NCBI RefSeq assembly: GCF_000485595.1
Contig: NW_014577076.1
Span: 178,974 to 242,973, forward strand
Direction of reading: 5' to 3'
Length of the DNA stretch: 64,000 nucleotides
Source: Priapulus caudatus
Taxonomy: Eukaryota > Priapulida > Priapulimorpha > Priapulimorphida > Priapulidae
The notes under the pieces are model-generated. The model worked only from the letters and a program-made list of their open reading frames with translations. It made no database searches and was not told the DNA's origin. Each line of letters starts with the position of its first letter. Positions within the stretch are counted from its first letter, which is position 1. Below are positions 32,612 through 43,060 of this stretch, one piece after another. A program made the position numbers and the translations under genes.

Positions 32612-33915
32612 TCAGTTCTGCAGCACTTCTTGGTACACAACATTCTTGGTCTTGCCATCTTGAGAGAGGATGAAGAGGTTGTCTGGGTTACCCACCCTGG
32701 AGCACCCCACATAGAGCTGGCCATGGGAGAACACTGGCTCACTGAGGTTGAATCCAACCACCTTGAGGGACTGGCCCTGGGCCTTGTTGATGGACATGGC
32801 AAAGGTTAGCTTGACTGGAAACTGCAGCTTCTTGAACTGAAATGGCAGGTCTGATGGGATGAGCGGGATCCTTGGGATGAAGACATTTTCGCCCTTGCCC
32901 TTGCCTGTCATGACTTTGGCTTCGATGACTCTGGGCATGAACTGCTTCACTGTGAGCCTTGTGCCGTTGCAGAGCTTGGGAGCATCCAGGTTGCGCATTA
33001 GCAATATGGGCGCGCCGACCTTGAGCACCAAGTTGTGTGGTAGCAGACCTGAAGGCGCCAGGCTGTTGAGAAACTCGGTCGGATAGTGCATGACCTGGTG
33101 AGGATCAGGAACTGTGTTCATCGAGTTGTAGCTGGTTGGGTCGCCAGGCAGTTGCTCCAGCAGCTTGGCGTTGATGTCATCCATGGCCAAATTCTTGGGA
33201 GCAAGGATGGCTCGCTCGCTCAGCCAGTCTTGGTCTTGGTAGCGGAGGTGGAGGTATGGGAAGACTTTGGTCATCAGCTGAGTGATGTCCGCCGCTGCGT
33301 TGCTGAATGGCAGCTTGACTTGGCCATCAGCTGTGGTGGTGAGTCTGCTATTGCCGACCTCCAGCAGTTGTTGAGAGAAGCGGCCAGCTTTTTCATTGCC
33401 ACTGAGCTGCACCGTCATGTTGGTCTTCAGGCTGTGGCGGTTCACCTCTCTCCAGAGGTACGACGACTTGATGCAGGCATTGACAGCATCTGCTCTTGTT
33501 CCTTTGGCGATGACTGGCAAGGTTTGGCGAAAGTCGCCTGAGAGCAGGACAGTCACACCTCCCATGACGTTTGTGTTGTGCCGAAGGTCTTGTAGGGTGT
33601 TGTCGAGTGCTTCAAAGGCGCCTTTGTGGCTCATTGGTTGCCTCGTCCCAGATGATGAGCTTGCACTCTTGGAACAGCTTGGCCTTTGTGGAGCCACGGC
33701 TGATGTTGCAGGTTGGATTTTGCCGCTTTGCCAGGTTGAATGGCAGCTTGAAGGCCGAGTGAGCAGTGCGCCCTCCGTCCAGCAGGGTGCCAACAATGCC
33801 GCTTGAAGCAACTGCCAGGGCAATCTTTCTCGTCTGCCTGACCATGGCCAGAAGAAGGTTGGTAACGAAGGTGTTGCCTGTTCCGCCAGGAGCGTCGAGG
33901 AAGAAGAGGCCGCTA
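32612..33915 (-). pseudogene. PIF1-like helicase domain of a Helitron, inactivated
   Basis: This is the C-terminal DNA helicase of a Helitron Rep/helicase protein. It unwinds DNA in rolling-circle transposition. Motifs in order on the minus strand are Walker A LDAPGGTGNTF (about 33865-33900), Walker B LIIWDEAT (about 33640-33660), LLSGDFRQTLPVIAKGTRAD, AILAPKN, then TFAMSINKAQGQSL and GQLYVGCSRVGNPDN close to the end. The protein ends in YQEVLQN and a stop at 32612-32614. Two lesions are visible. The Walker A lysine is asparagine (AAC at 33873-33875), which should abolish ATP binding. One extra base near 33633-33635 shifts the frame straight after DEAT, so the rest (MSHKGAFEALD onward) lies in another frame. 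No Rep domain or 5' part is present. Family assignment is firm; the copy is dead. Confidence 0.93.
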
Positions 33916-34115
33916 CGTTTTTTTTCAATTTTTTTTAATCAAATTTTGTGGGTCAAATTTTTTGGTCAAATTTGTTTGGCCTAAAATGGTCGTCGCGTCA
34001 TGCTGATTCAGAATATATATGGTGTTGGGGGTTACCTTTTACGGGGGGGGGGAGAAGATAGACAGACAGACCGAAAAACAGACTCGCCCTTTATGTAAGA
34101 GATATATATACGTGA

Positions 34116-35371
34116 TAGTTGGACGTGTAATTGTCACGCAGAACTTTGCAGACCGCGCAAATGCAGATAGTGCTTGAAATTGGAATTGTCTCATCGAGCA
34201 GCATGCGATGCCGAGCGACAGATGCGTGCCACGAGGGGAGGCTGATGATGAACCCGACATGATGCAAACGACTGCGTCCGATGTTTGATTAGGCTGTTTC
34301 GCTGAGCTCTTTTGCGTATCGATTGCCAGTTCGCCTCCTACGCTGTCCACGGCTACGTGCGTAGTTGGTCGCGCCTGTCTCAGCTCAGTCTTAGGCGCTT
34401 TACAGATCGAGTTTTTTTCGATTTATAGCGATTTTTTTGGAAATCTCGCGATTTCAATTAGTATTTTCGGTTTGCAGGCGAACCGGACATTTTGAGGGTG
34501 TGCACCAAGAACACAATCGCCATATATAGATTCTCAATTTGTTCGCGTTGCAAGGGTGCTATATTGGCTTGTGACTGGCCTCCTCCATGTATAGGACATT
34601 GCTTGAATGACGAGAGTTATTTGCTGAGCAAACTGAACACTATTTACAGTGGCTTTTGTGTGCATATTTCATTACGGTTTCGCTAAAAATGAGATTTTAT
34701 TATATCGAGTTTGATAATCAAATTATGTTAATTATTCAGTCTTGCCAGCTAATGGAAAGGATTGCGCGAAACCGCCAGCTAGGGAGCAGCGCCTCCGTCG
34801 CGCCGGTCCGTAGGCCCCCTACGTCTGATGTGTGGGCTTTTCATTTAGTTTTGTGCGGAGGAAATGAAGTGGCTGTTGCGTCACTGCCTGGAGCATAGCT
34901 GGCCGGCTCTTAACTTGTCCACTTTTTAATTACGCGACATACCCTTAGACGTTATTTTTTGCCAATTACTCAAAATTGTTCAGTGCCGCTGGACGGAGAA
35001 AGTGTTTCTCGGACGGCAATTTAATCAGGAGCACCTTTGTGCGTGTCGAAATCTCAATTTGCATGCCACAAAGCCATGCTTTAAACCAGGCGATCTCAGC
35101 GGAGTCTCTTCTGGTGGTGTTTCCTAGTACACCCCCAGGCGTGAGTTGTTTTTGAACTGTTGGGAATACAAATGGGAATTACCTTTCATCTTCAAAAACG
35201 TCACAAGCTGATTAAGAGGGCGGGGATTACAACCCGGTCTCTCCACGTCACAGATATGGCAAAAGCGATGACGAATTTCTGATCAGAAGATTCTATTCAT
35301 CAAATCATTCATCATTAGTCAGGTTTCTATTCATCGCTATTGCGCATATGCATAGCTATGAGTTTTATTCC
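34116..35371. other. No gene recognised
   Basis: Unique sequence with a T-rich patch near 34410-34440. No coding signal. Confidence 0.45.
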
Positions 35372-35372
35372 G

Positions 35373-35436
<64 letters not shown>
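35372..35436. repeat. (CA)n microsatellite
   Basis: About 30 CA units, nearly uninterrupted. Confidence 0.97.
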
Positions 35437-35437
<1 letters not shown>

Positions 35438-36770
35438 CTCTACAAGCTCACACCCATTGCTGAGGCAATGTCGAGAGCGGAAAGTGCTTCATGAATGGCA
35501 AGTTCCATGCCTTGATTAATGTTCCCTAACAGAATTTTGCGCGGACAGTTACCTATACGCTGCGCTGATGAAAAGGCCAGGCGTGCCAGCGTGCAGCTGG
35601 TTTCGTGTAACGCGCCGCATTTTCTGGCTAAACACTTTCTGAGGGTTTCACACACTTACGTACGCGGCCGAACGCTGTGAGTGCGATCGATCTTAGCGGA
35701 GCTGTAGTAAACATTTCCGCGAAGTTTTTTTCCTGCTTGCTAGCATTTGTCCGCGAGGAGATGAAAAACGCTCGTCGGACGACCCCATCTTCCTTTACGC
35801 CTCTTTTCTATCTAGTTTGGTGCGGGCGCTATATATACGCTCAGCCGGGTAATAAATATTGCAACCGCGCGCAGCTTATAGGCGCTGATTGCGCTTTACA
35901 TGAATACACACCGATTCCGAAGGTGCAACGACGAAATGAATCGCATGATTAGGCCAGTCGCTATATCTGTTACGCGTCTATAGTCATTCTGAATTATTGA
36001 CGTAGAAAGCACAAAGAAGCACGGTGGCTCAGAACAGGGTGTCTCTATTTCCATCAAACAAGTGCGTTGGACGCAGAATTTGGCTCATGCGTAGAGTTAC
36101 GTTTTCGTTCTGGATGAGTATTGTCAGTAATATTACGTTGCAATATTTACGGTTATATAATATCTTCACAATCATATCCTTGATCGTGAAAAACGTGATG
36201 AGGCAAGAGTCGTACACAAGCAAAGATGTATATGCGCAATACAGACTGGATATTGCTAGACGATGAAAAGGTACCCACATAAAGAATGAGGAATTTCAGC
36301 AAATATCGGAGAGGCTTTGAACGTCTCCGCTCGATAAGACAGTAATTGTCTGCTCATACAATGTACGTATGCGGTCTTTCTCCAACTCAAGTGCAATTTA
36401 TGGCGATTTTAGAATATAAATTTTAGTAATCAGATTGTGAATGCAACTCTAGATCTTGCCTGCTACCGTTATTCTTCCAATTTGAATTCAGCGTATATAT
36501 ATCGGTGCTTTTAGTTTTACGAGAACATAACAACGCTAATTAAAACCGGCTTTGTGTCTAGTCAGACTTCTCTTGATAGGGTGTATACGCTCTCGGTCAT
36601 TGGTGACGTGAATGACCTTTTCATGACGTATTTACTTCGAAATACTCTCCGCAATCATCCGTATAGTTGAATAAGCAATACGGAATTTATTTCGATATAT
36701 TTCAGTACTTTGCTCGCTGATATGTTGCTGCACATTCATTTTCGTGCTACTTCCGGAGACACGTGCCCGT
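35437..36770. other. No gene recognised
   Basis: Unique sequence. A small hairpin CGGAGA...TCTCCG lies near 36308-36330. No domain in any open frame. Confidence 0.45.
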
Positions 36771-36912
36771 GCACCCACACATACGCACATACGAACGCAC
36801 GCACACGTGCATGACGCAGCACGCTCGAAGCCCCCAACACAGTATTTGTGTGGGTGTGCGTGTGTGGGTGCGTGTGCGTATGCGTCTGTGTGCGTGTATT
36901 TGCGTGCAAAAG
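36771..36912. repeat. CA-rich then GT-rich microsatellite pair
   Basis: CACACATACGCACATACGAA-type sequence at 36771-36812 and GTGTGGGTGTGCGTGTGTGG-type sequence at 36848-36905 lie about 35 bp apart in opposite sense. They could fold on each other weakly. Confidence 0.85.
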
Positions 36913-38850
36913 CGGGAGAGCGAAGCGAAAAGAAAAAAAAAGTACAAATATGAGTGAACTTGTCAAGTGTGTTAGGATCACAATGAAATTTCTTTGTATG
37001 CTCGTCTTTTAGTTTGACTGTTCGTTTAAAAATATAAAATGGTTTCATAATGAGTTTTCGTCTTGTTATTACTGGAGATTTCTATAACGCATAGTGATTG
37101 TATACAGCGAACCTTATCATAGAATGTATTACATGGTAAATACAGTGCAATGCTTTAAAAACTCGTTTCACCAATATTAAATAATCAGACGTGGCTGCAT
37201 GTACTATTCATGAATTACCAGAATGGCTCGTCCAATGTCTGTAATATTGCGAATGGTAATTTTTATAGGTTAAATTTTGCAGGAAGCTTCAAAGACACAG
37301 AATTATTCACTTTCATTTTCTCCGCCGGATACTTGTAGAGGATATATAGTATTTCAGTGTGCCACCGCCAAATCGTGCAAACGTTTTGTCAATATCTCTT
37401 AACGTTTCATTACTTTGTAATTTAAAAAACATTAAACATTAAATTTTCATGATTTTAATATTGTGCTGGCAAATTCTGTCAACGTAGATGCGGGCCAAAC
37501 TAGTTGAGTTTTACCCTTAAAACCAACGCACACCTGTTACCATAGTGTATCATTCATCGTATTATTCGGTTTTGGTTCAATATTTTTTGAGTAGCAGCAG
37601 GTCGACTATCTTGAATGTCTGGGAAGCAAACATTTGCCATTTTCTTTTTTTTTCTTTTCCGTATAATATCATGACATTCTTGCAGGATTGTAGTACACGT
37701 CTGCTAGAAACTTTCGCAACAGGCCTGGCCGGTGCTGTCTCTTCTGTTATTGTTGCTATAGCAACCTAGCTAGTTCGCATTTTGAGCTGATCGAACGCAG
37801 TGAAACAGAGCGCATGTATTGCCACTAAGGACCGTCCTACCATCTGTGCGTGCGCTCATCCACACGTCATCGAATCTTAAACGGCTTCAGCGTTTTACAG
37901 TGGCTACATTCTGCCCGGGGCAATCCTTAATATCAGGTCGAAACCGGAGCTCACTGATCGAATGTTGCTGCTTGAATAATACGTATGCGATTTCAAAGCA
38001 ACTCGGGGCGTATGAGAGACGTGATACACGCACCTATACGCGTTTACAGCGCAAATGTGAATGGCTTCACCAGTGGCGTCTCTAGCTGCGCGAGGTATCT
38101 TCTTGTCATGGGCCATCTTCGCTGAGAAAATAGAGGCATAAAAGCCGAGGAACTCTAGGTTAGAGGGGAGCACTTTACGAGAACATCGTGTGACCGACTC
38201 ACTGTAAAACTCTCTCGGTTTCAGGACTAACGCATTTACGACTTAACTCTAAAGGTTAAGAAGTTGACTTACTACTGATACTGATACAGGCTCATAGTGA
38301 AAAATTGCATCCTTGGATATAAACATAGATATCACTAATTTAAAGGTCCGGGTCAAGCGACCACACAGTCTTTTTCAGAAAGTGATCTGATAGCCAACGT
38401 ATGATACTTGCTACTAATTCTGTTTCAGATATTAAAATGCTTGCTATTCTTACATGCACGCTTTTTTAGCATTCTGAACCTCAATAGAATGCATAACAAT
38501 TTATTAGTTTATTCTCGCAAGAGCTGAAATTGTGTTTGCAGCTATGTGTCGACGCACGCGTGTTCAATGTACACATCTGCAATTTTAGATTGTAATTTCA
38601 TTATTAAAATTTGTAAAAGGGAAATAATAAAGTTTGACATGAAAATAATTCAGCGTGATTCGTCATAAATCTGACATAAATTTGATATAATTTGACATAA
38701 AATTATAAATCGCCGGCTTACTGACTACTCGCTAAGTCTATGCGCTGCACTCGCTCCAGCAGACTCACCAATGTGAAACTCAAGATGATTAAAATAAGTT
38801 GAAGTACACGAAGTGGAAGTACAATGAGAAGTTGGTTGTTGTCATCGCTG
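36913..38850. other. No gene recognised; short TTTGACATAAA repeat
   Basis: Unique AT-rich sequence. CTGACATAAATTTGATATAA / TTTGACATAAAATT at about 38670-38705 is a small local duplication. Confidence 0.45.
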
Positions 38851-38971
38851 CTGCAGTAGCAGTAGCAGTGGCAATAGTAGTAGCAGTGGCAATAGTAGTA
38901 GCAGTAGCAGTGTCAGTAGCAGTAGCAGTAGCAGTAGCAGTAGCAGTAGCAGCAGCAGCAGCAGCAGTAGT

Positions 38972-39003
<32 letters not shown>

Positions 39004-39238
39004 CAGTAGCAGCGGCAGTAGCAGTAGTAGCAGCAGCAGCAGCAGCAGTAGTAGCAGTAGTAGTAGCAGCAGCAGTAGCAGTAGCAGCAGCAGTAGCAGT
39101 AGCAGCAGCAGCAGTAGTGGTAGTTAAGTAGTAGTAGCAGTAGTAGCAGCAGCAGCAGCAGCAGCGGCAGTAGCAGTAGCAGCAGCAGCAGTAGTGGTAG
39201 TTAAGTAGTAGTAGCAGCAGCAGCAGCAGTAGCAGCAG
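38851..39238. repeat. Compound CAG/TAG trinucleotide repeat
   Basis: CAG and TAG (with GTG, GCA) triplets continue for nearly 390 bases. A 79-bp block containing CAGTAGTGGTAGTTAAGTAG is duplicated in tandem near 39090-39220. Poly-Val, poly-Ala and poly-Thr frames are artefacts. Confidence 0.95.
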
Positions 39239-39295
39239 AAACGGCGTCGATATTAGTAGTTGCAGCATCAATAGCAGTAGCAGGCAGTAACATTA

Positions 39296-39410
39296 GCAGC
39301 AGTGGCGGCGGCGGCGGCGGCGGCGGCGAATACGGTGGCGGTGACGGTGACAGTGGCGGTGGCGGTGACGGTGACAGTGGCGCTGGTGGTGGCGGCAGCG
39401 GTAGCAGAAG
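39296..39410. repeat. GGC/GGT(GAC) repeat
   Basis: A GGC run (about 39302-39328) is followed by GGTGGCGGTGACGGTGACAG units, repeated with small changes to 39410. Confidence 0.9.
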
Positions 39411-40763
39411 CGCAATATACTGTAGTATTTTGCATGAACTGTGCTTGAAGTTGAAAAATGATTGGCCACTGGCTGTGCTTCAGTATGTATATTCAGTATT
39501 CCAGTATGTGCACTGTAACTGCATCAGTAGTAATGGTTGAAAACACCTGTAAGAGAAACTATTGCTTCAAGGCCTGTTTAAAAATCGTAAATTACAGTAT
39601 AACGTAATAACTAGTACTGACATTTGTAATCCAATATCAGTGACGTACGCTTTCTGTATGTGTATTCGTCTACAATGCCCTGTTTCCGAATTCCGTCACA
39701 GAAAATCGCTTCCCGGTGGTCTGACAGGGAGTTAGATGTCAAATCTCCTCACTGTACACTTTGGACGGTTAGGAGAGAAATCGACAACTGTTTGTAATGA
39801 CAGGTGTGCGTGTACCTGTGCTAATAAAAGTGCTCTCTTTTCATCATATATGCATAAACAAGCATAGCTTTGGAAGTTCCAATGTAAGTAGGTTCGCGTG
39901 CCTATTGTTCAGGCTCTAAGCACGCAATGCAGTGTCGTTAGTGTTTTATGAAAAACGGTAAAATTTATAAATCCTCGGCGCACCCCCCCCCCGCCCAATA
40001 ATGACTGTCACTGGGATTGTAGGAATCGCCAAGCAATCATTTCATACAGTGAACTTCATTAATGCTGCAGCAAAGGTCATCGTACAGCCCGTGGGCGCGT
40101 TGAAAGCCAGTGCGAGAACAATGCGTGAAGGCTCGGCTTAATTCTTTTTAAGGCTTAAATCTTTGCTTATTTCGATATGATTGCCTGTATGTAGAGCTTG
40201 CTCATCGAGCAGCCGCCGGGGGGATGACACATGCGCTGGTGTGTCGGCGCGTCAATGCTTCGTCAGCAGGTTCGTTTTACGACGTTATACAACATTTCAT
40301 TTCCGGATGCACTCGTAGTTTCGAATGCGAAGTACGTCTGCAGGCAGAAATGCTGGTGACAGACAATGGCTTGTTTATTTTTTTACTGCATAGATCACTG
40401 GGTGATTTCTACACGAGTCACGTGCACACTGCGTACGAGGCCGTAGGTGTTTAACCGCATCCAGCGTTCGGCTTTACAGTTTTCCCTAAATTCGATTGCA
40501 AATGGATTACAACAACATGTTACCACTAGTGATGGTAATTTGGCGAGAAGGATTTATGAGGCTCTCGTTTAATTAAATAAATGCCGTCTGACTAATTATA
40601 TGGTCGTTATTATATGTATTTATTATACAGCGTAACTCATGGGTACGCTAGCGTAGGCCTATAGTAATCGATGCAGAGTGAGCCTGTGGCATGTATTATG
40701 TAATCTTTGCTCGTAGTGTTTAAGACACTCATATGGGCGCGTGTGGTTCACGTGGCTCGGTTA
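39411..40763. other. No gene recognised
   Basis: Unique sequence with a C run at 39981-39992. Confidence 0.45.
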
Positions 40764-41101
40764 GGCCATAATAAAAATATTGTTTGTTTGCTCACCCTCA
40801 CCCGACCGACCCGCCAAAAAGGGGCCGACTCGAAAATATTTATTGATCTTTCCCATTCTTTTTTTTTTACAAATTGTATCGCTGTACATTATATAAATCT
40901 GTAGGCAATACATTATATGTACCAAGCAAAACAAACATTCAACATAAAAGGCATCTCCACACAAGCATACTCGAGCATGTAGACACCATGCTGAATTTGT
41001 AAAAAGACCGTCCTCGAAAAAAATAAAAAGCCTACTTACCTATCCAAACTTCTCAGCCTGGGTCGGGTGAGGACAAAGAAAGAATTTTTTAAATTCTGGC
41101 C
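40764..41101. mobile_element. MITE with diverged inverted ends, about 338 bp
   Basis: Left end GGCCATAATAAAAATATTGT then TTGTTTGCTCACCCTCACCCGACC. Right end in reverse GGCCAGAATTTAAAAAATTC then TTTCTTTGTCCTCACCCGACCC. The ends align over about 45 bp with indels. TA lies immediately outside both ends (TAGGCC...GGCCTTA), compatible with a TA target duplication as in Tc1/mariner-type MITEs, which is inference. The interior is AT-rich and non-coding. Confidence 0.65.
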
Positions 41102-41310
41102 TTACGTTGCGTGGAACATGGCCGCTGCGAGGCATGACGCGATAACGTTACACGTGTACTAATCGGTTTGTGGTCAATTCGTCCAAATAGATTAGGTTCG
41201 TATCGGTGACATCAGAGGGGCAGATCAGACTGATCGACGTGCCCGGGGTTACGTCATGTGCAGCGTGTATCTCTGCACGCTGTCGGCTACGCTCGACGTC
41301 GGCGCGTGAC

Positions 41311-41319
41311 CCACCATGC
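41311..41319. repeat. 9-bp target-site duplication, left
   Basis: CCACCATGC, repeated exactly at 41402-41410. Confidence 0.92.
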
Positions 41320-41401
41320 TAGCTCTAGTACTATAGCCCGCGTTCAGTAACTGCCGCAGGCCTGCGGCAGTTACTGAACGCGGGCTATAGTACTAGAGCT
41401 A
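41320..41401. mobile_element. 82-bp perfect palindromic mini-element (family P1), copy A
   Basis: TAGCTCTAGTACTATAGCCC then GCGTTCAGTAACTGCCGCAG and G make a 41-base arm. The next 41 bases are its exact reverse complement, with no loop and no mismatch. The centre lies between 41360 and 41361. The exact 9-bp duplication CCACCATGC flanks it. The termini match 30010-30091 over 20 bases while most of the stem interior is different. A perfect arm-to-arm match suggests recent insertion or recent correction of one arm by the other. There is no coding capacity. Confidence 0.96.
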
Positions 41402-41410
41402 CCACCATGC
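41402..41410. repeat. 9-bp target-site duplication, right
   Basis: CCACCATGC, an exact copy of 41311-41319. Confidence 0.92.
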
Positions 41411-41489
41411 ATGACTGTCTACGACACCTCTATACCTGAACGCGCTCGGCAGACATTCCGCAATACAGCAAGACATACATAACCGGAGA

Positions 41490-41491
<2 letters not shown>

Positions 41492-41539
<48 letters not shown>
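41492..41539. repeat. (AT)n microsatellite
   Basis: About 24 AT units without interruption. Confidence 0.97.
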
Positions 41540-41540
<1 letters not shown>

Positions 41541-41543
<3 letters not shown>

Positions 41544-42010
41544 CAGAGGCCGAATCTTCACCATGCACATTTTATCACCCACTCTGACGTAAGAGTTCGC
41601 AGCGTCTTCGGGACGACGGGGGCGTCGTTTCAGCTTGCAGCCAACCTCCACTATACACGGTCGCTCGGCACTCGATGTTCGGACGCTCTCGTGTTCAGGC
41701 CACACTTTACCGTAGGTCATCAGCCAGCGGGGACCCTCTCGACACGTCTGGCTCGCCGAGCTTATTCAACGTCGGTTGATGGCGCCCGTGTCTAGACAGA
41801 TAATTCAGATCGAGATCGTCACTGCATTCGCGGGTGATGTTTAGTGAGCACACGGTGGGCACAAGGCCGATGCCCGCTGCGTGACGAGCGGATGAGTGTA
41901 CGTCACTTATTCGTTGCAGGTGGAGTGAGCTTCTGTCGTGTATGAGATCTTATAATTTCTCTCTGCTTCGATCGTTTTCTCCCCTGCGTTGCAATGCCTC
42001 GCCTCGCCTC
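41541..42010. other. No gene recognised
   Basis: Unique CpG-containing sequence leading into the CT tract. Confidence 0.45.
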
Positions 42011-42012
42011 AC

Positions 42013-42017
42013 CCCTA

Positions 42018-42075
<58 letters not shown>

Positions 42076-42080
42076 ATCTC

Positions 42081-42115
<35 letters not shown>

Positions 42116-42222
42116 CCCTCTCTCTTTCTCTCTTTTTCTCTTTCTTTCTCTGTCTGTCTGACACACGAACGCGCTCTTGTTCTCTCTGCCTTCCTTCTCT
42201 CTTCTCTTCTCTCTCTCTCTCT

Positions 42223-42294
<72 letters not shown>

Positions 42295-42341
42295 GCTCTC
42301 TCGCTCTCTCGCTCTCTCGCTCTCTCTGTCACTCTTTCTAT
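42013..42341. repeat. Long (CT)n microsatellite
   Basis: CTCT units over more than 300 bases with TTTC and GTCTGTCTGACACACGAACG interruptions (about 42150-42180) and CGCTCTCTCGCTCTCT near the end. The Ser/Leu frames are artefacts. Confidence 0.95.
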
Positions 42342-42414
42342 TTAAATCCGTACTTCTCCGTCGCTGGCCGCTCGCACGCGAGTTTTGACGCAGAATGAAG
42401 CTGCAGCTTCTACC

Positions 42415-42477
42415 GGTGCTGCTGCTGCTGCTGCAGCGACGAGTAGATGCTCATGTCCTGCTGCTGCTGCTGCTGCA
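42415..42477. repeat. Two short (CTG)n runs
   Basis: CTGCTGCTGCTGCTGCAG at about 42418-42436 and CTGCTGCTGCTGCTGCATG at about 42459-42478, separated by 22 bases. Confidence 0.85.
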
Positions 42478-42509
42478 TGCCACAGTCGCACAAGCATCCC
42501 CCTGCTGAA

Positions 42510-43001
42510 CAAACTTGGGTTAATGCCGACCGTACCAAATGTACCGCATCAGCGGGGGTGGCAGGTTAGTGGGGCAGCCAACGACGAAAACAAGGCGATG
42601 CGCGAGTGAGTGTCTGTGTTCACCTGCCCTGAGGGGCGCCAACCCAAACAGGCTGGGCGAGGTGTACTAGATGATCTGACGTAATTCGGTGGGGGTGGGG
42701 GTCATGATCGATAAACAATCCATCGCTGTTGCAGTTTTTCGTGATGAAGCTGGATTTGCAGGATGCTGGTAATTTGCATGCGTCGTCCCGGTTCTAACAG
42801 CAGTCAGCTGAAGCTACTAATGCGTATCTTGGTTATGACATGATCAATTCATGGATCGTGAATTTAGATTACTCATGTTTATAAACGCGGTGGCTTTTCA
42901 ATGAATGATTTTACGCAAGAAAAAAAGCCACGGTTTATTAACAGATGGCACGCATGGTTTGAATACTAAATCTTCAATAGTAAATAAACTAGTGAATAAT
43001 T
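42510..43001. other. No gene recognised
   Basis: Unique sequence. No coding or repeat signal that I can support. Confidence 0.45.
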
Positions 43002-43060
43002 GTGAAGTGTGTGTATGCGTGTACGTGTGTGTGCGCGTGTGTGTGTGTGCGCGCGTGCGA
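43002..43060. repeat. (GT)n microsatellite, impure
   Basis: GTGTGTATGCGTGTACGTGT-type alternating purine-pyrimidine tract. Confidence 0.9.

Larger units (their letters stand above)
32497..34110 (-). mobile_element. Helentron/Helitron-like rolling-circle element, truncated
   Basis: On the minus strand the element runs from the AT tract at 34102-34110 through TTACATAAAGGGCGAGTCTG, GGTCTGTCTGTCTATC and a C run, then about 120 bp of T/A-rich sequence, the helicase remnant (33915-32612) and a short tail. It ends in a hairpin CCCGGGCATCGCCGGGTAGC followed by CCAGCTAGTATATA. A subterminal 3' hairpin, no terminal inverted repeat and insertion in AT repeats are hallmarks of Helitron/Helentron elements. 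A full element would encode a Rep (HUH) nuclease fused to the helicase. Here only the helicase part remains, so the copy is non-autonomous. Confidence 0.8.

Noticed and set aside
33086-33806. 151- and 136-codon plus-strand frames opposite the helicase
   Set aside because: They are antisense shadows of the Helitron helicase remnant.
38789-39271. 160-codon Thr/Ala-rich frame
   Set aside because: It is entirely explained by the CAG/TAG trinucleotide repeat.
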